Shown here: piece by piece, positions 21,461 through 33,928 of the stretch
Position numbering within the stretch: position 1 is the first letter of the stretch
How the letters are laid out: every line of letters begins with the position of its first letter
Assembly (NCBI RefSeq): GCF_003576645.1
Contig: NC_044916.1
Span: 34,798,880 to 34,862,879 of the forward strand
Source: Ipomoea triloba
Lineage: Eukaryota > Streptophyta > Magnoliopsida > Solanales > Convolvulaceae
Direction: 5' to 3'
Length of the DNA: 64,000 bases
Translations under genes and position numbers: made by a program
Notes under the pieces: model-generated
Told to the model about the DNA's origin: nothing
The model's input: the letters and a program-made list of their open reading frames with translations, nothing else
Databases searched by the model: none

Positions 21461-21928
21461 TATTCTGACAGTTTCACGAAATCCAAATGAACTTAAAAAT
21501 ATAAGAAAAAGAGAATAAAAATACTAAAGCTGCGTTCCAATTTTAAGAAGAGCTAGAATTGGCATTTAAGAAAAGAGGGGGAAATGATCGAAAGAGATAT
21601 TGACCAGTGGTTCTCTTTTAACCAACTATTTCCAATATTTGAATGTAAAGTACCTTAAGTTTTAATTTTGTTAGTTGCATAAATTACTATCACAAATACA
21701 GATAGAAAAAATCTCATTAAATTGAACAAAATGATTGATCTAGTTCTCTGCTCTCAGTACAATGCCCAAAAACTCTTGTAATTAAAAGTTAGGCTGCAAA
21801 CATGTAAAGACACTCCATGCCATGGCTTTCTTTTGCCACTAATTCCCCATCCACGGAGCTCATTCTGTTAGTTGGCAGTGATACATGGATGATCATGTAT
21901 GGCAAAACCATGGATACCAACCGATCAG

Positions 21929-24900
21929 CTAGCTGAATTTACCAAGTTCCATCTTCTTTTTAATCGCCTTTTGGCCATGATATATGAATGAATCAAGTAT
22001 TCCTGACACGGTGAACACCCCTGAAGACGGCCAACAAACATGTTAGCTGAGTATAGCAAACACATCCCCTGAACCATCCCATATAAACTTGAAAATGCAA
22101 CAGAAAGAATCAGATTATAGCTGCAATCAGCTAAGGGATGCAAGGAAAACAAATACTTTCTTTCTAATGACAAAGTGAGAGCATGCAACAAGTAACAATT
22201 CAACTAAATAACTATTACATGCATAAGATAATGTGATTCGTACCTCCAACTATTGCACAGACACTTGTCAGAAAATGCAAGAATGAAACATGTTGCTCAG
22301 TGAAAGTCACCTGTATCAGTAAAGCAAAATGATGGTTGTTAAGAACCATGGTCAGTCAGGATGAATAAAGGTGCTAGTCAAAAGCTAAATAAAAGCTCAA
22401 TGTAGTGCTTTGAAAGGAAAAACTTTGGCTTTCCCTGTCATAATAATGAGAGAAACAAACAATGGGAGAAAAAGGTGAGTGAACCAGTGAATAATGATTA
22501 ATGACACCTCACCTTGATTGGTGAAAGATCATAAAAGAAGAAAACTCCAGGAAGAGACTGAAGTTGACCTGCTTCTGATCCCTTAAAATGTTCAGTTACA
22601 GAGAACTGTAAGAGGACAACAGCAGATGCATCAGCTCACCATTTAGCCAAAGTTAGAACAAGAAAACTGTGTAAACATTGCACAGTTACCAAACCTGATT
22701 TGACTGTATGGTGTACCCATTAACATCAGTGTATACAGTAGGTACTACCTGCAAAAAGCATAGAGTTAATAAATCCCAGAAAGAAATACGAACTTAATAC
22801 TTCATTAAGCAATTTGTTAGTACTCAATTTGATATATTTATATACATTTGTAAACTCTTATCTATCTTTCTAGCTGGGAAAATACCCTAAAATTTTTATT
22901 TGCTTCGTTAAGCTCCTTGCATCTATATTTTGTTACACTCAAAAGGTCTACATCCTATTACTAATAAGATTCAATAACGCATGCTGGGATTTGGTTTATT
23001 CTCAATGCAAAAAGAGTTAAAAGACTGTCTTACAAGTACAATTATTGGTGGTGATTATCAATCACCTTGAAATTGACTTGTGCCCCCAAAAAATTAGTTT
23101 GCAATATTTTGCAACCATTCATTTGGTGATAGCACAAAATGATGGTAGTAAAATTCATTTCTTAAAATTGAAAGGGAAAATAGTAGTAAAATAAAAATTG
23201 ATTATCCTTTTAGTGTTGTGGAGGAAGAATGGTTGGAGTGTACAACCCCTAAAAATTGAAACATAGGGTTACTTTTCACCTAAATACCTTAAGTTAGGTA
23301 GAAAGAATAAAAAGTTGCAGAAAAACAAGTTTGATTATGATCAATGACTTACAATCTCTCAAAATTAAATTAACCTACAACTCCTACAAGAAATACAAAT
23401 ATAGATCATCATGGGCAAATATCCTTTCAATTAAATTATACTTGCGCATGGACAAACCACAGCTAATAGAGGTATGTTATGTCTCTCATATAGTCATATA
23501 TCATCTCTCACAAGGAAAAGGGTGAAAGGGATCAGAATAAGGCATTAAGGCTATCCCATCAAAGTAACTCATAAACATCTACTTAGCATAAAAGCAGAAA
23601 GGGCAAGAGGATATATGTATGGCATAACACAAAATACCTTGAGAAAGTATTGATACATCCCATTGGGAGTGTTTTGTGTCCATTGCACACTGCAATTTCA
23701 AGAAAAACAATGGACATGAATTTTCACATGTAAGAATGTAAGATGCAGAAATATTATAGGACAAGATAATTGAATAAGAGGGAGGGAAATACCTATCAAG
23801 AGGATTCACAACACCCGGAAAATAGTCTCCATAAGCTAATCTATTGATCTTGTGGCTTATCTGCAGCATAATTTTCATTTCATGTAAAGTTAACACCAGA
23901 TCAACAAAATATGAACAAAAAAACAGAGCAGCAAGATAGAAACTTGAGAGTTGCATTTGCATTTCTAGTATTTTGATGAAAACAAAGACAATGAATTCAG
24001 GCACTGTTACAAGATCTTACATTGAAACTATCCTTTTGGAATGCAAGGAGATCATGTACATGCACATTTGACTGTTGAAAACTCTTTCCAGGTGCAAAAT
24101 GGAAATTTCCAGCCACTTTGTTGACTTCCAAAAATCCATATATATTGCACCCTTCACCATCTTCTTCTTTGATCCTTTGAAGAAAGCCTTCTCTTTTACA
24201 CTAAGTCCAAACAGAAAATGAATTCCTCTATCAAATAAAGATCAAAACATTCTTATCCTTAATCAAATTATATGCATGCTCAAGATGTTTATACATAAAT
24301 ATCCATGGACAGCCATAAGCAGAATAGAGGGCTCTTCAAAAGGCACTATTATAAATTATGGATCTTGAACTAAAAGACAATCATGCATCCAACTCAATAT
24401 GGTATTTTACCTGAACCAAATAGAGTATTATCCTATTTTGAGATATCTGAAATTTAATTTCAATACCCTGCTATTACCTTTATCTGCTTACAATATCAGA
24501 CAAAAAGCATGGACCGAAACCACCTTCACAGTTCAGAATATAACTATACAAATCAAGCATTAGTAAACTGAATTTTGGAGCTATTTGACTTTTAAACAAT
24601 TAAGTTCATTTAGTTTGAAAAGACTGAATAACAAGATTAATTACTTAATCAGTTAATCCCAGTATGCAACTATGCCCCAGTTCGGCAAAGCAACTAGATT
24701 TTATGGAAGCAGAGATGGTCAACTCATTTTTCTATTTTGCTTTAAGATTTATAATGTGCCACCAGGGTGTGGGATACTTTCAAAATGTAAAACTGACCTG
24801 GTCAATTAAATCAGGATTTGACACTGCCCAGCCCTTTTTTCTGTAAGCTTCACGAACATCCTCACAAGAGTTGCAACAATGGTCATCTGACTGCAGAATT

Positions 24901-27808
24901 AAAAAGATAACATAGTCAAAATAATATGTTAATATGTTAAAGAATAATCAAATTAATGTTTTTATAGCTACCTAGCATAAAAATGAGCCTAGAGGAAAGT
25001 TTGTAGTTTGGTGTTAAGAAAAATACAATACAGTTTTTAGTACTTATATTTGATGAGTGGAAAGATAAGCGATACAAACAATGTAACACAAAGGAGTAAG
25101 AAATACAAATAATAGCTGCTCAAATCATTACAGACGAATAAGCATTAGATGGGAGTAAAATTTGATTGCTTCATAGCATTGCAAGGATCAAATTCACAAC
25201 AGTGCTCAAGGTTGTAGTTACAATGAACTAGCCTTGCTTCACTTTCCTATCAGCTAGCATATATAGCAAAAGAACAAGGAAAGATGAGCACGATCATACA
25301 TGATTAGTAGAAACTTAAATGTCAAAGTTATAGATTGCAGATAAAGATTGTATATTTCGCGCTAATGCCTTTTATCGTTATCAATATGGTGTCAACTAGA
25401 CAACTATATATATTACTTCCCCAGAAGTTACAGCTATAGAATATAACAGGCCATCATGGAAAGGTAAAAAGAAACATACAGTTTCAGCACCGTAACACGA
25501 GCCACAGTATGTCTCATTGTGTTCAAGCCTACCACCATGTTTTTGCAGAGGTCTTTCAATCTGTGAAAACAATTAGTGTGGTAAGAAACAATGGAAAGAC
25601 GGGTTTTGGTCTAAATAAAAAATAAACTCTAGATTGGAAGCAAAATGACTGCTTTAGCTATAAAAATTCAAAAGTACTAATTTCTTGTTTCTACACTCTA
25701 ACCTGTATTTGAGCAGAGCAAGAAATCTATGATAACAAAAATATGATGCCCTTTTTCTAGACTCTACTAATTATATTACCCATTGCTAATGAATGCTTGA
25801 ATATGAAAACTTGATATTTAACTCACCTTTGGAGCACCAATACCATCCTGCCTTGTTTCAATTACATTACCATGAGAATCAATCCTTTTCTTGATAATGT
25901 CATGTCTCTGCAAGTGAGCATAAAACCAGAGACAATTAGAGGACATTTGAACAATCCCATTTGCATTTTGGTGCTGAATTCTTCAAACCTACTTTTCAGC
26001 ACTCCTTTTCTAACTTGAAGACTACATGCTCATAAAAATCCATGAGGTTTTTTCTAGACCTCATTCTTAGTTTATGTTACTGGTTTCCAAGAGCAAGAGT
26101 ATGATAGTGCTAGTGGCATAGTGCAGCATTCCAATGATTAATTTCAAAGCATGACCAAAGCATCAACATACGGACTAATTCTGCTTCTGGTCCCCCAAAA
26201 ATAATGAAATTTCTACATTTATCCCATAATATGAATTTAACAAGATTCAATAGCTGACTTCCAAAATGACTAAATGCCCTCACATCCAAAATGGATGAAT
26301 TTGGTGATTTGGACATTTTGGAGCAAATTTGGTCAATTTGAAAAAAGTCAAACACTAAATTTGGCCAAATTTATAGTTAATGACTAAATCTGGAAATTCC
26401 AGTATAATCAACATACCAAAAGTGAAATTAATCAAATTAGTTCATCAGCAAAAAATATTAAATTTATTTTGAGGAGAATATATACATATAAGTTTTGAAA
26501 GCAAGATGATGTCATATCAAAAAGGGAGAAAGCAATGATTATAATAACATTATTATATTCTGTAAAAAGTAGGGATATACAAAATTCTACATACAACATC
26601 AAGGTGCTGCTCTCCACTTATATCCATGGCATCAACACTGAGAATGGAACATGGAAGTGCTGGGAACGTAACATCAAACTGCAGGGAAAGAAAGGCATGG
26701 GAAATTTATTCATGAGACAAAAGTGGTTCACATCAACATAAATAGACTTTTTTCTTTTTTTTTTTTTCCATAAAAGAAAGTTACAGAGAGTGCAATCCAA
26801 AGAAAATTTGTGAAAATAGAAATCTGGTTTTTGGCACAACCGCACAATGAAAAAGGCATATCCATAGTTCATTCAAACTAATGAACAAGAATGGGTTATG
26901 AAATGTGATTCATTTAATATTGGAACAGTCATATAAGAATTCAAGCATCATAATTTTGTACCATAATGCAATGTCATTCTAGAACTAATAAATTATTCAT
27001 TGACATAGCTCAAAGGCCCAGAATATAATCTTACATTAATACGAAGTGTTTCTCCTCTTGAAGTGTCTACCACAAGCTTTGTCTCAGTTACAGCATGGAG
27101 ATACAGCCCTGCAAGAAGTTGCAACATTTAAGACACTGCAAGAGAGGTTATATAAACCAAGAAATTTTGCTTTTAAGTTTAATATACTAAGAAACTATAG
27201 CAATGTGCATTACATACATAATAATTACATTATGAGCTAACAACTTGAATGTGGCAATTTATGCCAACTATTTCCCACTTCCAAACAGAATAAATCATTT
27301 TCATGAATGGTCAAACTTGGGACCTAGAGACATACTTGTAAGCCTCCTACATACAAAAATTCAATGATCTGCCTAATCAAGTAGTCTAAAATGCAACAGA
27401 GGGAATTCTTTGTAGAATTTCTGACAATCTACGTGCACTATGTCAATTAAGATTGCATTGTAAACAAATGAGGTATAGCAAAAAAGCTCAAATATGGAAT
27501 TAGATTTCTATTTACCCGTATGGCAAAATTGAAACGAGCATATATTCATCATCAAATTAATCATCTCGGAAGCATCATAAACCAATTCAATAATAAAAAT
27601 ACATACACATACGGGAACGAACATGCATACACAAATACGTAAAGAGAGAGGGATGGAGGAACAAACTGAGCTCGGAAATGAATAGCAATAGCATGACTAT
27701 GGAGGAAGCTAGGGTAATAACGCCACCGGAGATAGTTCTGCTGTAGAAATCTTCATTGATCTTCGGATACGCATCCAAGCTTCGAATCCTGCTCATTAAC
27801 TTCTCCAT
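21929..27808 (-). CDS. ERGIC3/Erv46-type ER-Golgi cargo receptor
   Basis: A 386-aa membrane protein of the early secretory pathway; with an Erv41-type partner it cycles in COPII/COPI vesicles and retrieves cargo. Thirteen coding exons, in minus-strand order: 27667-27808, 27035-27108, 26595-26678, 25827-25907, 25480-25560, 24798-24890, 24021-24200, 23793-23860, 23638-23689, 22695-22748, 22513-22605, 22244-22310, 21929-22020. All introns are GT-AG and the frame closes exactly (1,161 nt). The N-terminus has the ERGIC_N signature (SLDAYPKINEDFYSRTISGG) and a first membrane segment at about 28-47. The lumenal part has the Cys pairs CGSC (146-149) and CC..C (159-163), then the motif FPGVVNPLD. A second membrane segment lies near 342-362, and the tail is KKKMELGKFS. 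Length and order match plant homologues. Only the joining of short exons by hand leaves slight doubt. Confidence 0.95.
25576..25806 (+). repeat. Intron-4 partner of the 21242 repeat
   Basis: This lies wholly in the intron between coding exons 4 (25827-25907) and 5 (25480-25560). It aligns with 21242-21460 in the same orientation, with about 20 extra bases near 25745-25775. Confidence 0.8.
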
Positions 27809-27812
27809 CTCG

Positions 27813-27926
27813 CTGCAAAATCTCTCTCGCGCGTTACTTAGATAATTTCTTTATTACAGAAAATTGAAATAAGAAGATAAAAGAGATCTCGAATCGGATT
27901 ATAAATGAACAAATCGATTATTTTAC
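27813..27926 (-). other. Probable 5' UTR intron of ERGIC3-like gene
   Basis: On the minus strand a donor CCG|GTAAAATAATCG at 27926 and an acceptor GATTTTGCAG| ending at 27813 bracket 114 bases rich in T and A. Only four bases (CGAG) separate the acceptor from the ATG. This is inferred from splice consensus alone. Confidence 0.5.
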
Positions 27927-27929
27927 CGG

Positions 27930-27978
27930 CTTAAACGCCCCGTCGAATGATCTCCGATTATCGACGGAGGCGTTTAAG
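27930..27978 (-). promoter_or_regulatory. Hairpin in ERGIC3-like 5' leader
   Basis: CTTAAACGCCCCGTCGA (27930-27946) is complementary to TCGACGGAGGCGTTTAAG (27961-27978), with one extra base in the right arm and a 14-base loop. It would form a stable stem just upstream of the inferred 5' UTR donor. It may lie in the first exon or at the transcription start. Confidence 0.55.
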
Positions 27979-30186
27979 TCTTCTCCTTCTTCCTCCTTTA
28001 TTTTTAGTTTTATTTTTATCCTTTTATATTTCGGATGAATGTGATTACTTTTTTACTGACGTAACGATAATAATGAGCAGTTATTAAGTAGTCAGCGCTT
28101 ATCTACCGCTCTACGGTTGACGGTTCTACTGCTCCTGATTTTCCGCGAAGAACTTTCACCTGGGCCCATAATTATGTGATTAAATAAGGCTCAGCCCATA
28201 TACTACTATACGGAAGACCATAGTCTAGTTATATCATTTTCAGTTAAAAAACAATTGGGCTGACTAAGCCCCATACTACAATGATACAAACATTATTACA
28301 TGGACCATGAACCAATACAATTGTGTGGACCATAATATATTTTATGTATGCAAATAATGTACTTTTAATACATTAAAAATGTATTTGTATTTATGATCCA
28401 CGCAATAATTTGCCACAATGATATTCAAATCTCACTGAAATCTTTAATCTCATAGTTAAATGATTCAAACTCTTTTCACTTAAAAATGTTGAGCATAATA
28501 TATATTATGAATGTACAATCTAATTATCAACTTAAACATTTAGTTGTAGCAGAACGCATTATTCAATTTGGTATTAAAGTTACCTATATAAAGATAATGG
28601 TTCGGTGTTGTTCAATTATTAGTTTAGACTTTAATTGAGAAGAAACATACCATTCAAATGAAAAATAAGTAATTTCTTTCAAAATCACCCCATTATTGAC
28701 TTATTCCCTTTTTATCAGGATAAGATATACTAAAGTGATAAAATTATACTTTTAGTTAAGACGGAACATATCTTTTAGTTTAATATCAAAACTAATTAAA
28801 CCCATATGTGTTGAGCACGCATATGATATAAATAATATAAATGTGTAGTTAATTTTCAATTTAGTCTTTTAGTTAAAACGGAAGGAATACATAATAATTA
28901 GATATAATTAATTGTTTCCTTTCACCCCTATTTAAAAAAAAAAAAAAAAAGATCTCATAAAAGTGTATCTCAGCTAGGGAGAGAATACTTAAAAGTGGTT
29001 TAGGATGCTTATAGGAATTTTCTTTATTCGTAGTCATGTTATATATGCGCCTAATCTTAGAGAGGATCATGGATTTTGTATACAGGTAGATGCAGAGAAC
29101 ATCCAACTTTGGTTGATTGGTTCACTAAAGGATATGATAACAAGTGGTTTAGCCTTCATTCCACCAGCCAAAATATTCACTGCCAAGTATGCATGACTTG
29201 TCAATACACAATTTATGTGAAGTTTGAGAGGCATCAAAGAGATTATATATTGGGAACAAAATCTTTATCATTAAGAATGCTTCAACCCAATTGCATTATT
29301 ATTATAAGAAATGACAAGAAAGATATGATTCTACGTTCTATACCTGTTAAGCATGGCATCCATATAATAGGATATTGAATTAGTCAAAATAAGTCACAAT
29401 CTCAATGATTTGTGTAAGTTATACTTCACATTAATTATTAAACAGTAACATATAAAATCTAGGGTGTTGTATTATCAATAATAATTTAATTAGGTGTATC
29501 TAACTAAGTTAAGTAGAGGGAATTAAAAGATGCTATTTCAATGGTGGTTAGTTTTTTTATTAATCGATTAGATTCTTTGGTGCAAGGCAAAATCCCTCGC
29601 CCCTCACACTCAAGCCCTATTGTGGAAGAGTTAAATAAGGTGAAATCATTAGCCCTCATAACACCCTGACCCTATAGGGATTGTGGAAGAGTTAAGAGGG
29701 GAAAATAAGTGTTTGGTGCCTATACGGAGCCCTTTCCCCTCCCCTTTCCAAATAGGGCGAAACTCCAAAACTATAGTCGTTATCAGGATTCAATCATACA
29801 TCTTTTGGTGAGGTCTTCACTTGCGAAGTAATTAAACTAATTGTAAAAGCTAGATTAGATTCTTTCATGTATGATATTGTGTCACACATATATGCTTTAA
29901 TGCTGCATGTTTTATAATAGTAGTGGGTGAGTAATAATGAGTCAAATTTTGGATCATGGGTTTCCTTATCATTGGAATCATCATGGGAAAAGGGAGTGAA
30001 ATGTAATGGTGAAAGGAGGATGAAATCTTCTGGTGATAAGAATATTTTCTACTTTATAACCAGGCACGTGAAATTTTAAATCTTTTTATCTAAAGCATGC
30101 TTCAACTTTTTCTTGAATCTTCGTGTAATATAACATGAATTTTCATTTCTTGAGAGGAATGTCCAACTTAACGCTGTTCAAGTCTG
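27979..30186. other. Promoter and non-genic spacer
   Basis: The first 200-300 bases are the likely promoter of the minus-strand ERGIC3-like gene. The rest is AT-rich, with an A-run at about 28934-28950. Open frames at 29005-29196 and 29076-29378 overlap each other and match no family I recognise. Confidence 0.4.
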
Positions 30187-30202
30187 CAATAATAGCCAAC
30201 TT

Positions 30203-30421
30203 TTATTTATTTATTAACGAGGTAAACCCCACTCCTCACTATGTGAGTATGTGGGTAAAGCCCTCGCCCTGTGACCCTAGCCGGCAAAGAGCCACAAGGA
30301 GGTAAATCAGCCTAGGTTACCCATAGCTGACCGGCACAAACTCAAGGACTTGAGGTTCGAACCCACGACCTCTCGGCTGCAGGTGTAACTCTCTTACCAC
30401 TTGAGCTGCCCTTACGGGCAA
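30203..30421 (-). mobile_element. Full-length tRNA-derived SINE, family A-like
   Basis: A 219-bp insertion between perfect 16-bp direct repeats CAATAATAGCCAACTT at 30187-30202 and 30422-30437. On the minus strand it has an A box GCTCAAGTGGTAAGAG (30391-30406), a textbook B box GGTTCGAACC (30354-30363), and a 3' tail TTAATAAATAAATAAAA. The near-intact target duplication and promoter boxes suggest a fairly recent insertion. Confidence 0.92.
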
Positions 30422-30437
30422 CAATAATAGCCAACTT

Positions 30438-31041
30438 GGATATATGAAATGTCATTTCTTTTACTTTCTTTAGGTTACAGATGTAACTCATAACTATTAC
30501 CCGAGAATATATACTAGGTAGACTCTGTTTTTATATTGTGTAATAGCCTGCAAATCACACATGAGAGTTAAGCATACTAGAAAGATTATGTGTGATAGGA
30601 TTGACTAAAAGAGTGTTCGCAAGAATAGAAATTTATTCATTTCTGAAAATTTTATTAATTTTTTTATATTTAAATATGCAGTTAACATTTTAACTTTTAT
30701 TTATGAAAATTTTGAATTTTATTTTTCTTTGTTGGATATTTTTTGTATTGCATTTCGACAATAATTATTTTTAAATACATACTACATTTATATAATAATA
30801 ATAATAATAATAATAAATTTTCACAAAAAAAAAACAATAAAAGAGGGTCCAAATTTAACTACTCACGACTAAGCCAGCACACACAACTCAATGAGTTCTT
30901 GGTTGGGTCACATGATTGGGTCAACTTGGCAACCACATACAGTATTAGAGTTATACTTAATTTGGTGGGCTCTTTATGAGTATAAGGTATTGATTCTTCA
31001 TTTCTTCACCTAACAGGGTGCTGATGAGTCATTGTGATTTG
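30438..31041. other. Non-genic spacer
   Basis: AT-rich with an (AAT)n patch near 30793-30815. I see no gene. Confidence 0.4.
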
Positions 31042-31126
31042 CGGCAAATTATACTGTGCACCGTGATGCACATAGCAATGTGCACCACGTACGTAAACGA
31101 TAATTTGGTGCAGGGTATAACGATTG
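31042..31126. mobile_element. 85-bp remnant MITE of the 555-1266 family
   Basis: The left end CGGCAAATTATACTGTGCAC continues through GTGCACCACGTACGTAAACG, then jumps directly to the right end GGTGCAGGGTATAACGATTG. It is flanked by GTGATTTG at 31034-31041 and 31127-31134 (8 bp matched, possibly 9 with one mismatch). The interior and the GACGTC palindrome are lost. Confidence 0.8.
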
Positions 31127-31134
31127 GTGATTTG

Positions 31135-33876
31135 TCATCTACTATCCTGTAAAACCGCTAAACACTAAAAATAATACATTTATTTTCATTAAACTATAGG
31201 ACAAATTTTTGTGAAATCTATCTATTCCAAGGTTGCTTTTTCACATCTTGTCCATCCCGTGGTTACTGCGGAATTTAAGGGAGATAGATGAGAGGCAGAA
31301 ATGATGAGCAAAGAGACCAAACAGCGATGGGCCGTGGGGAGGGGCATCATATATGTACTTCGAAGTTAGAAAGCCAATCGATCGACATGGTAGATAGAGA
31401 TAACTCCACTATGGTAACTATAATTATGACGAGTCTGAGAAGTGAGAAATGACGATGAGAATGAAATGAAATGAAATGAATTGTATGTGGACTGAAAAGT
31501 TAGCCCTGTCTAGCTCTTAGCATTTATCATTCGTTCAAGAATACAACAACAACATTATCCTCATAACTAGTGGAGTAGGACGCCGGCATGATGACCCGAT
31601 TCATCATAAATTGCTCTTATCATTACCACATGAGAAGTTGCTTTGGACACTATTTATGCATGTGCAATAATAAACATCTTTTGTCACCCAAATACTTTCA
31701 CATCCCAATCCCAACTTGAAAACAAACATAAAAAATAAAAATTATACTTGAATATTAGAATATGATATCATAGCGTGTGATAAGATAGCTTGTGATGATA
31801 TGTAAATAGAGTTAATTTTATTTTTAGTCTTAGATTTATACGTGTCATTACACTTTTAATCATTTTTTAAAAAAAAATCATCCCATGTTGGTCATATTAT
31901 AATTGTGGTATGACCATTTTTAGTTTACCGTCAACAAATCTTATATTAAATGACGTTAATTGTAAATGACGTTAATAATTTGTTTTATATTAATTGTAAG
32001 TTGATTTCTTTGATTTACGAGAAAGTCTGCAAGTGGTATTAATGTGTGTTTGGGGCAAAACTCGTCAAAGGATCACAAAGTGACAAATCAACCTAGACTA
32101 TTGATAGAAGATCGACTTGAATCGAGAATGTCGAACTTAAAATCATAAAGTTATTATCAAGTTATTAATTGTTTAATCACAATGATGCAAGCTAACTAGA
32201 TTATGTGACTGTTTATTTCGGGGGCTTGCTTGCGGAGTTAATGACATTTACAAAATTGGACTTTATTGACAATGTGTCAATTGGACTTGAAGTGGGTGCC
32301 TATAATGGTCTATAAAACCAAAATAATTACAAATTATTCAATAGGTAAGAGCCGTACATGGCATAGATTTTGGCTTATCTGTGATTTACCTACAAATCTA
32401 CAATTCATGCTTTATTCCCTTAATAATCTCAGTCAAATCCATGGCGTGCGCACCAACAGAAGTGAGAGTGAGAGAGACGAAATGAATTATAAATAAGTAC
32501 AAAACACACATCTAGAAGGCAATCACATTGTATTTGTTTGGCTCAAGTGCACAAATAATGGTAAAAAGTCTTTTCTTTATTAAAATTAAAAGCGTGTCAT
32601 AGTTTTTTTTTTTTTTTCTGTAGTATTCTCAGAAGACGTTAACTTATCTCAAAGTGTCGTTAGAAGATGTCTACTTACTCAATCATTCTTTTCTAACACA
32701 CACTTTTTTTTTATTCTTATTAAGATATCAAGTTACGAGTTCGACTCTAAGTGGGAATTGTCCATTGATCCTCTTGATTTGAGCTCTTGTACCTGATTCA
32801 TCTCATTATGGTAATTTGTCGATTTGAATAACAACCCAAGATTTTAGGTACACCTTTAAATAATGGTTTTTGATTTTTCTAGCCACTCAAGAGATATCAA
32901 TTGTTACAAAAGTTTGAAAACGTGATATTGTTCTTTATCAGAAGCAAGTAGAGATTTAATCTTATGGAATAGTATTTGTAAATTAAAGATAATAAACATG
33001 GGGTGATCAATGCTTTAGGAATCCCAAGAAGATGTTGTGCTTCTCTACGTACAATTTGCCACAGTTGCCAAATAGGACGTTAAGAACTCAAGAAATACGG
33101 AGTAAGAAACATAAGACCTCGTTTTCGATTCAAGCTATCCTATACATTCAGCTGTGTTTGGTCACACATGAGAATTCGAATCAACATGCTGAGAATAAAA
33201 TATTTAGTAATGATATGAATTTTGATGAAAGTATTTTGCATGTTTGGTAATAGGGTAGAATTGAAATGATTACAGATATTGATATTTGGTTATGTATGGC
33301 ACTCAGTCACTCACAAGCGCCAAATGAAACAAGACCATAGATACTGGTCTTGAAAGAGTGATTGAGTAGGTGGAGCATGACATTCGCTCTTAAAAGTTAT
33401 AAGTATGATTCTTGTTTACACTTTCTTGATCTAAACATTTGCATAAGATTTTTTTAGTGTAATTTTACATCTTATAATTTATGAAATATTATGTACTTAA
33501 GAGCGGGAATTGTATCGTACTATCGTGTCATGAATGTTGAATTGCCTTGTCAACAAAAATAAATAAATAAATAAAGAAGGAAAAAAAAAAGAAAAAAAAA
33601 AAAGAAGAACATAGATATATTGTGCGGGCATAACTATGGTTTCCAAAACCTTGGTGCTAAGTGCACTAACTGAAAATTTGAAAGAGACATTAATAATTAA
33701 ACATGAATGACAAATTGGCAATTGGTGGATTGGAATAAAAACAAATATGATTAATCAACTTTTGTAGATATTTAGTATCATTACAATAATTATGTTCCGA
33801 GACTTGAACTATGCACTTTGAGTACTTGATGTTCCCCCATTAAGTATCCATACAATATAAATAAATAAATAAATAA

Positions 33877-33928
<52 letters not shown>

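Noticed and set aside
29005..29378. Two overlapping open frames of 63 and 100 residues
   Set aside because: They compete for the same DNA and neither shows a recognisable domain; a LINE RNase H remnant was considered but could not be supported.
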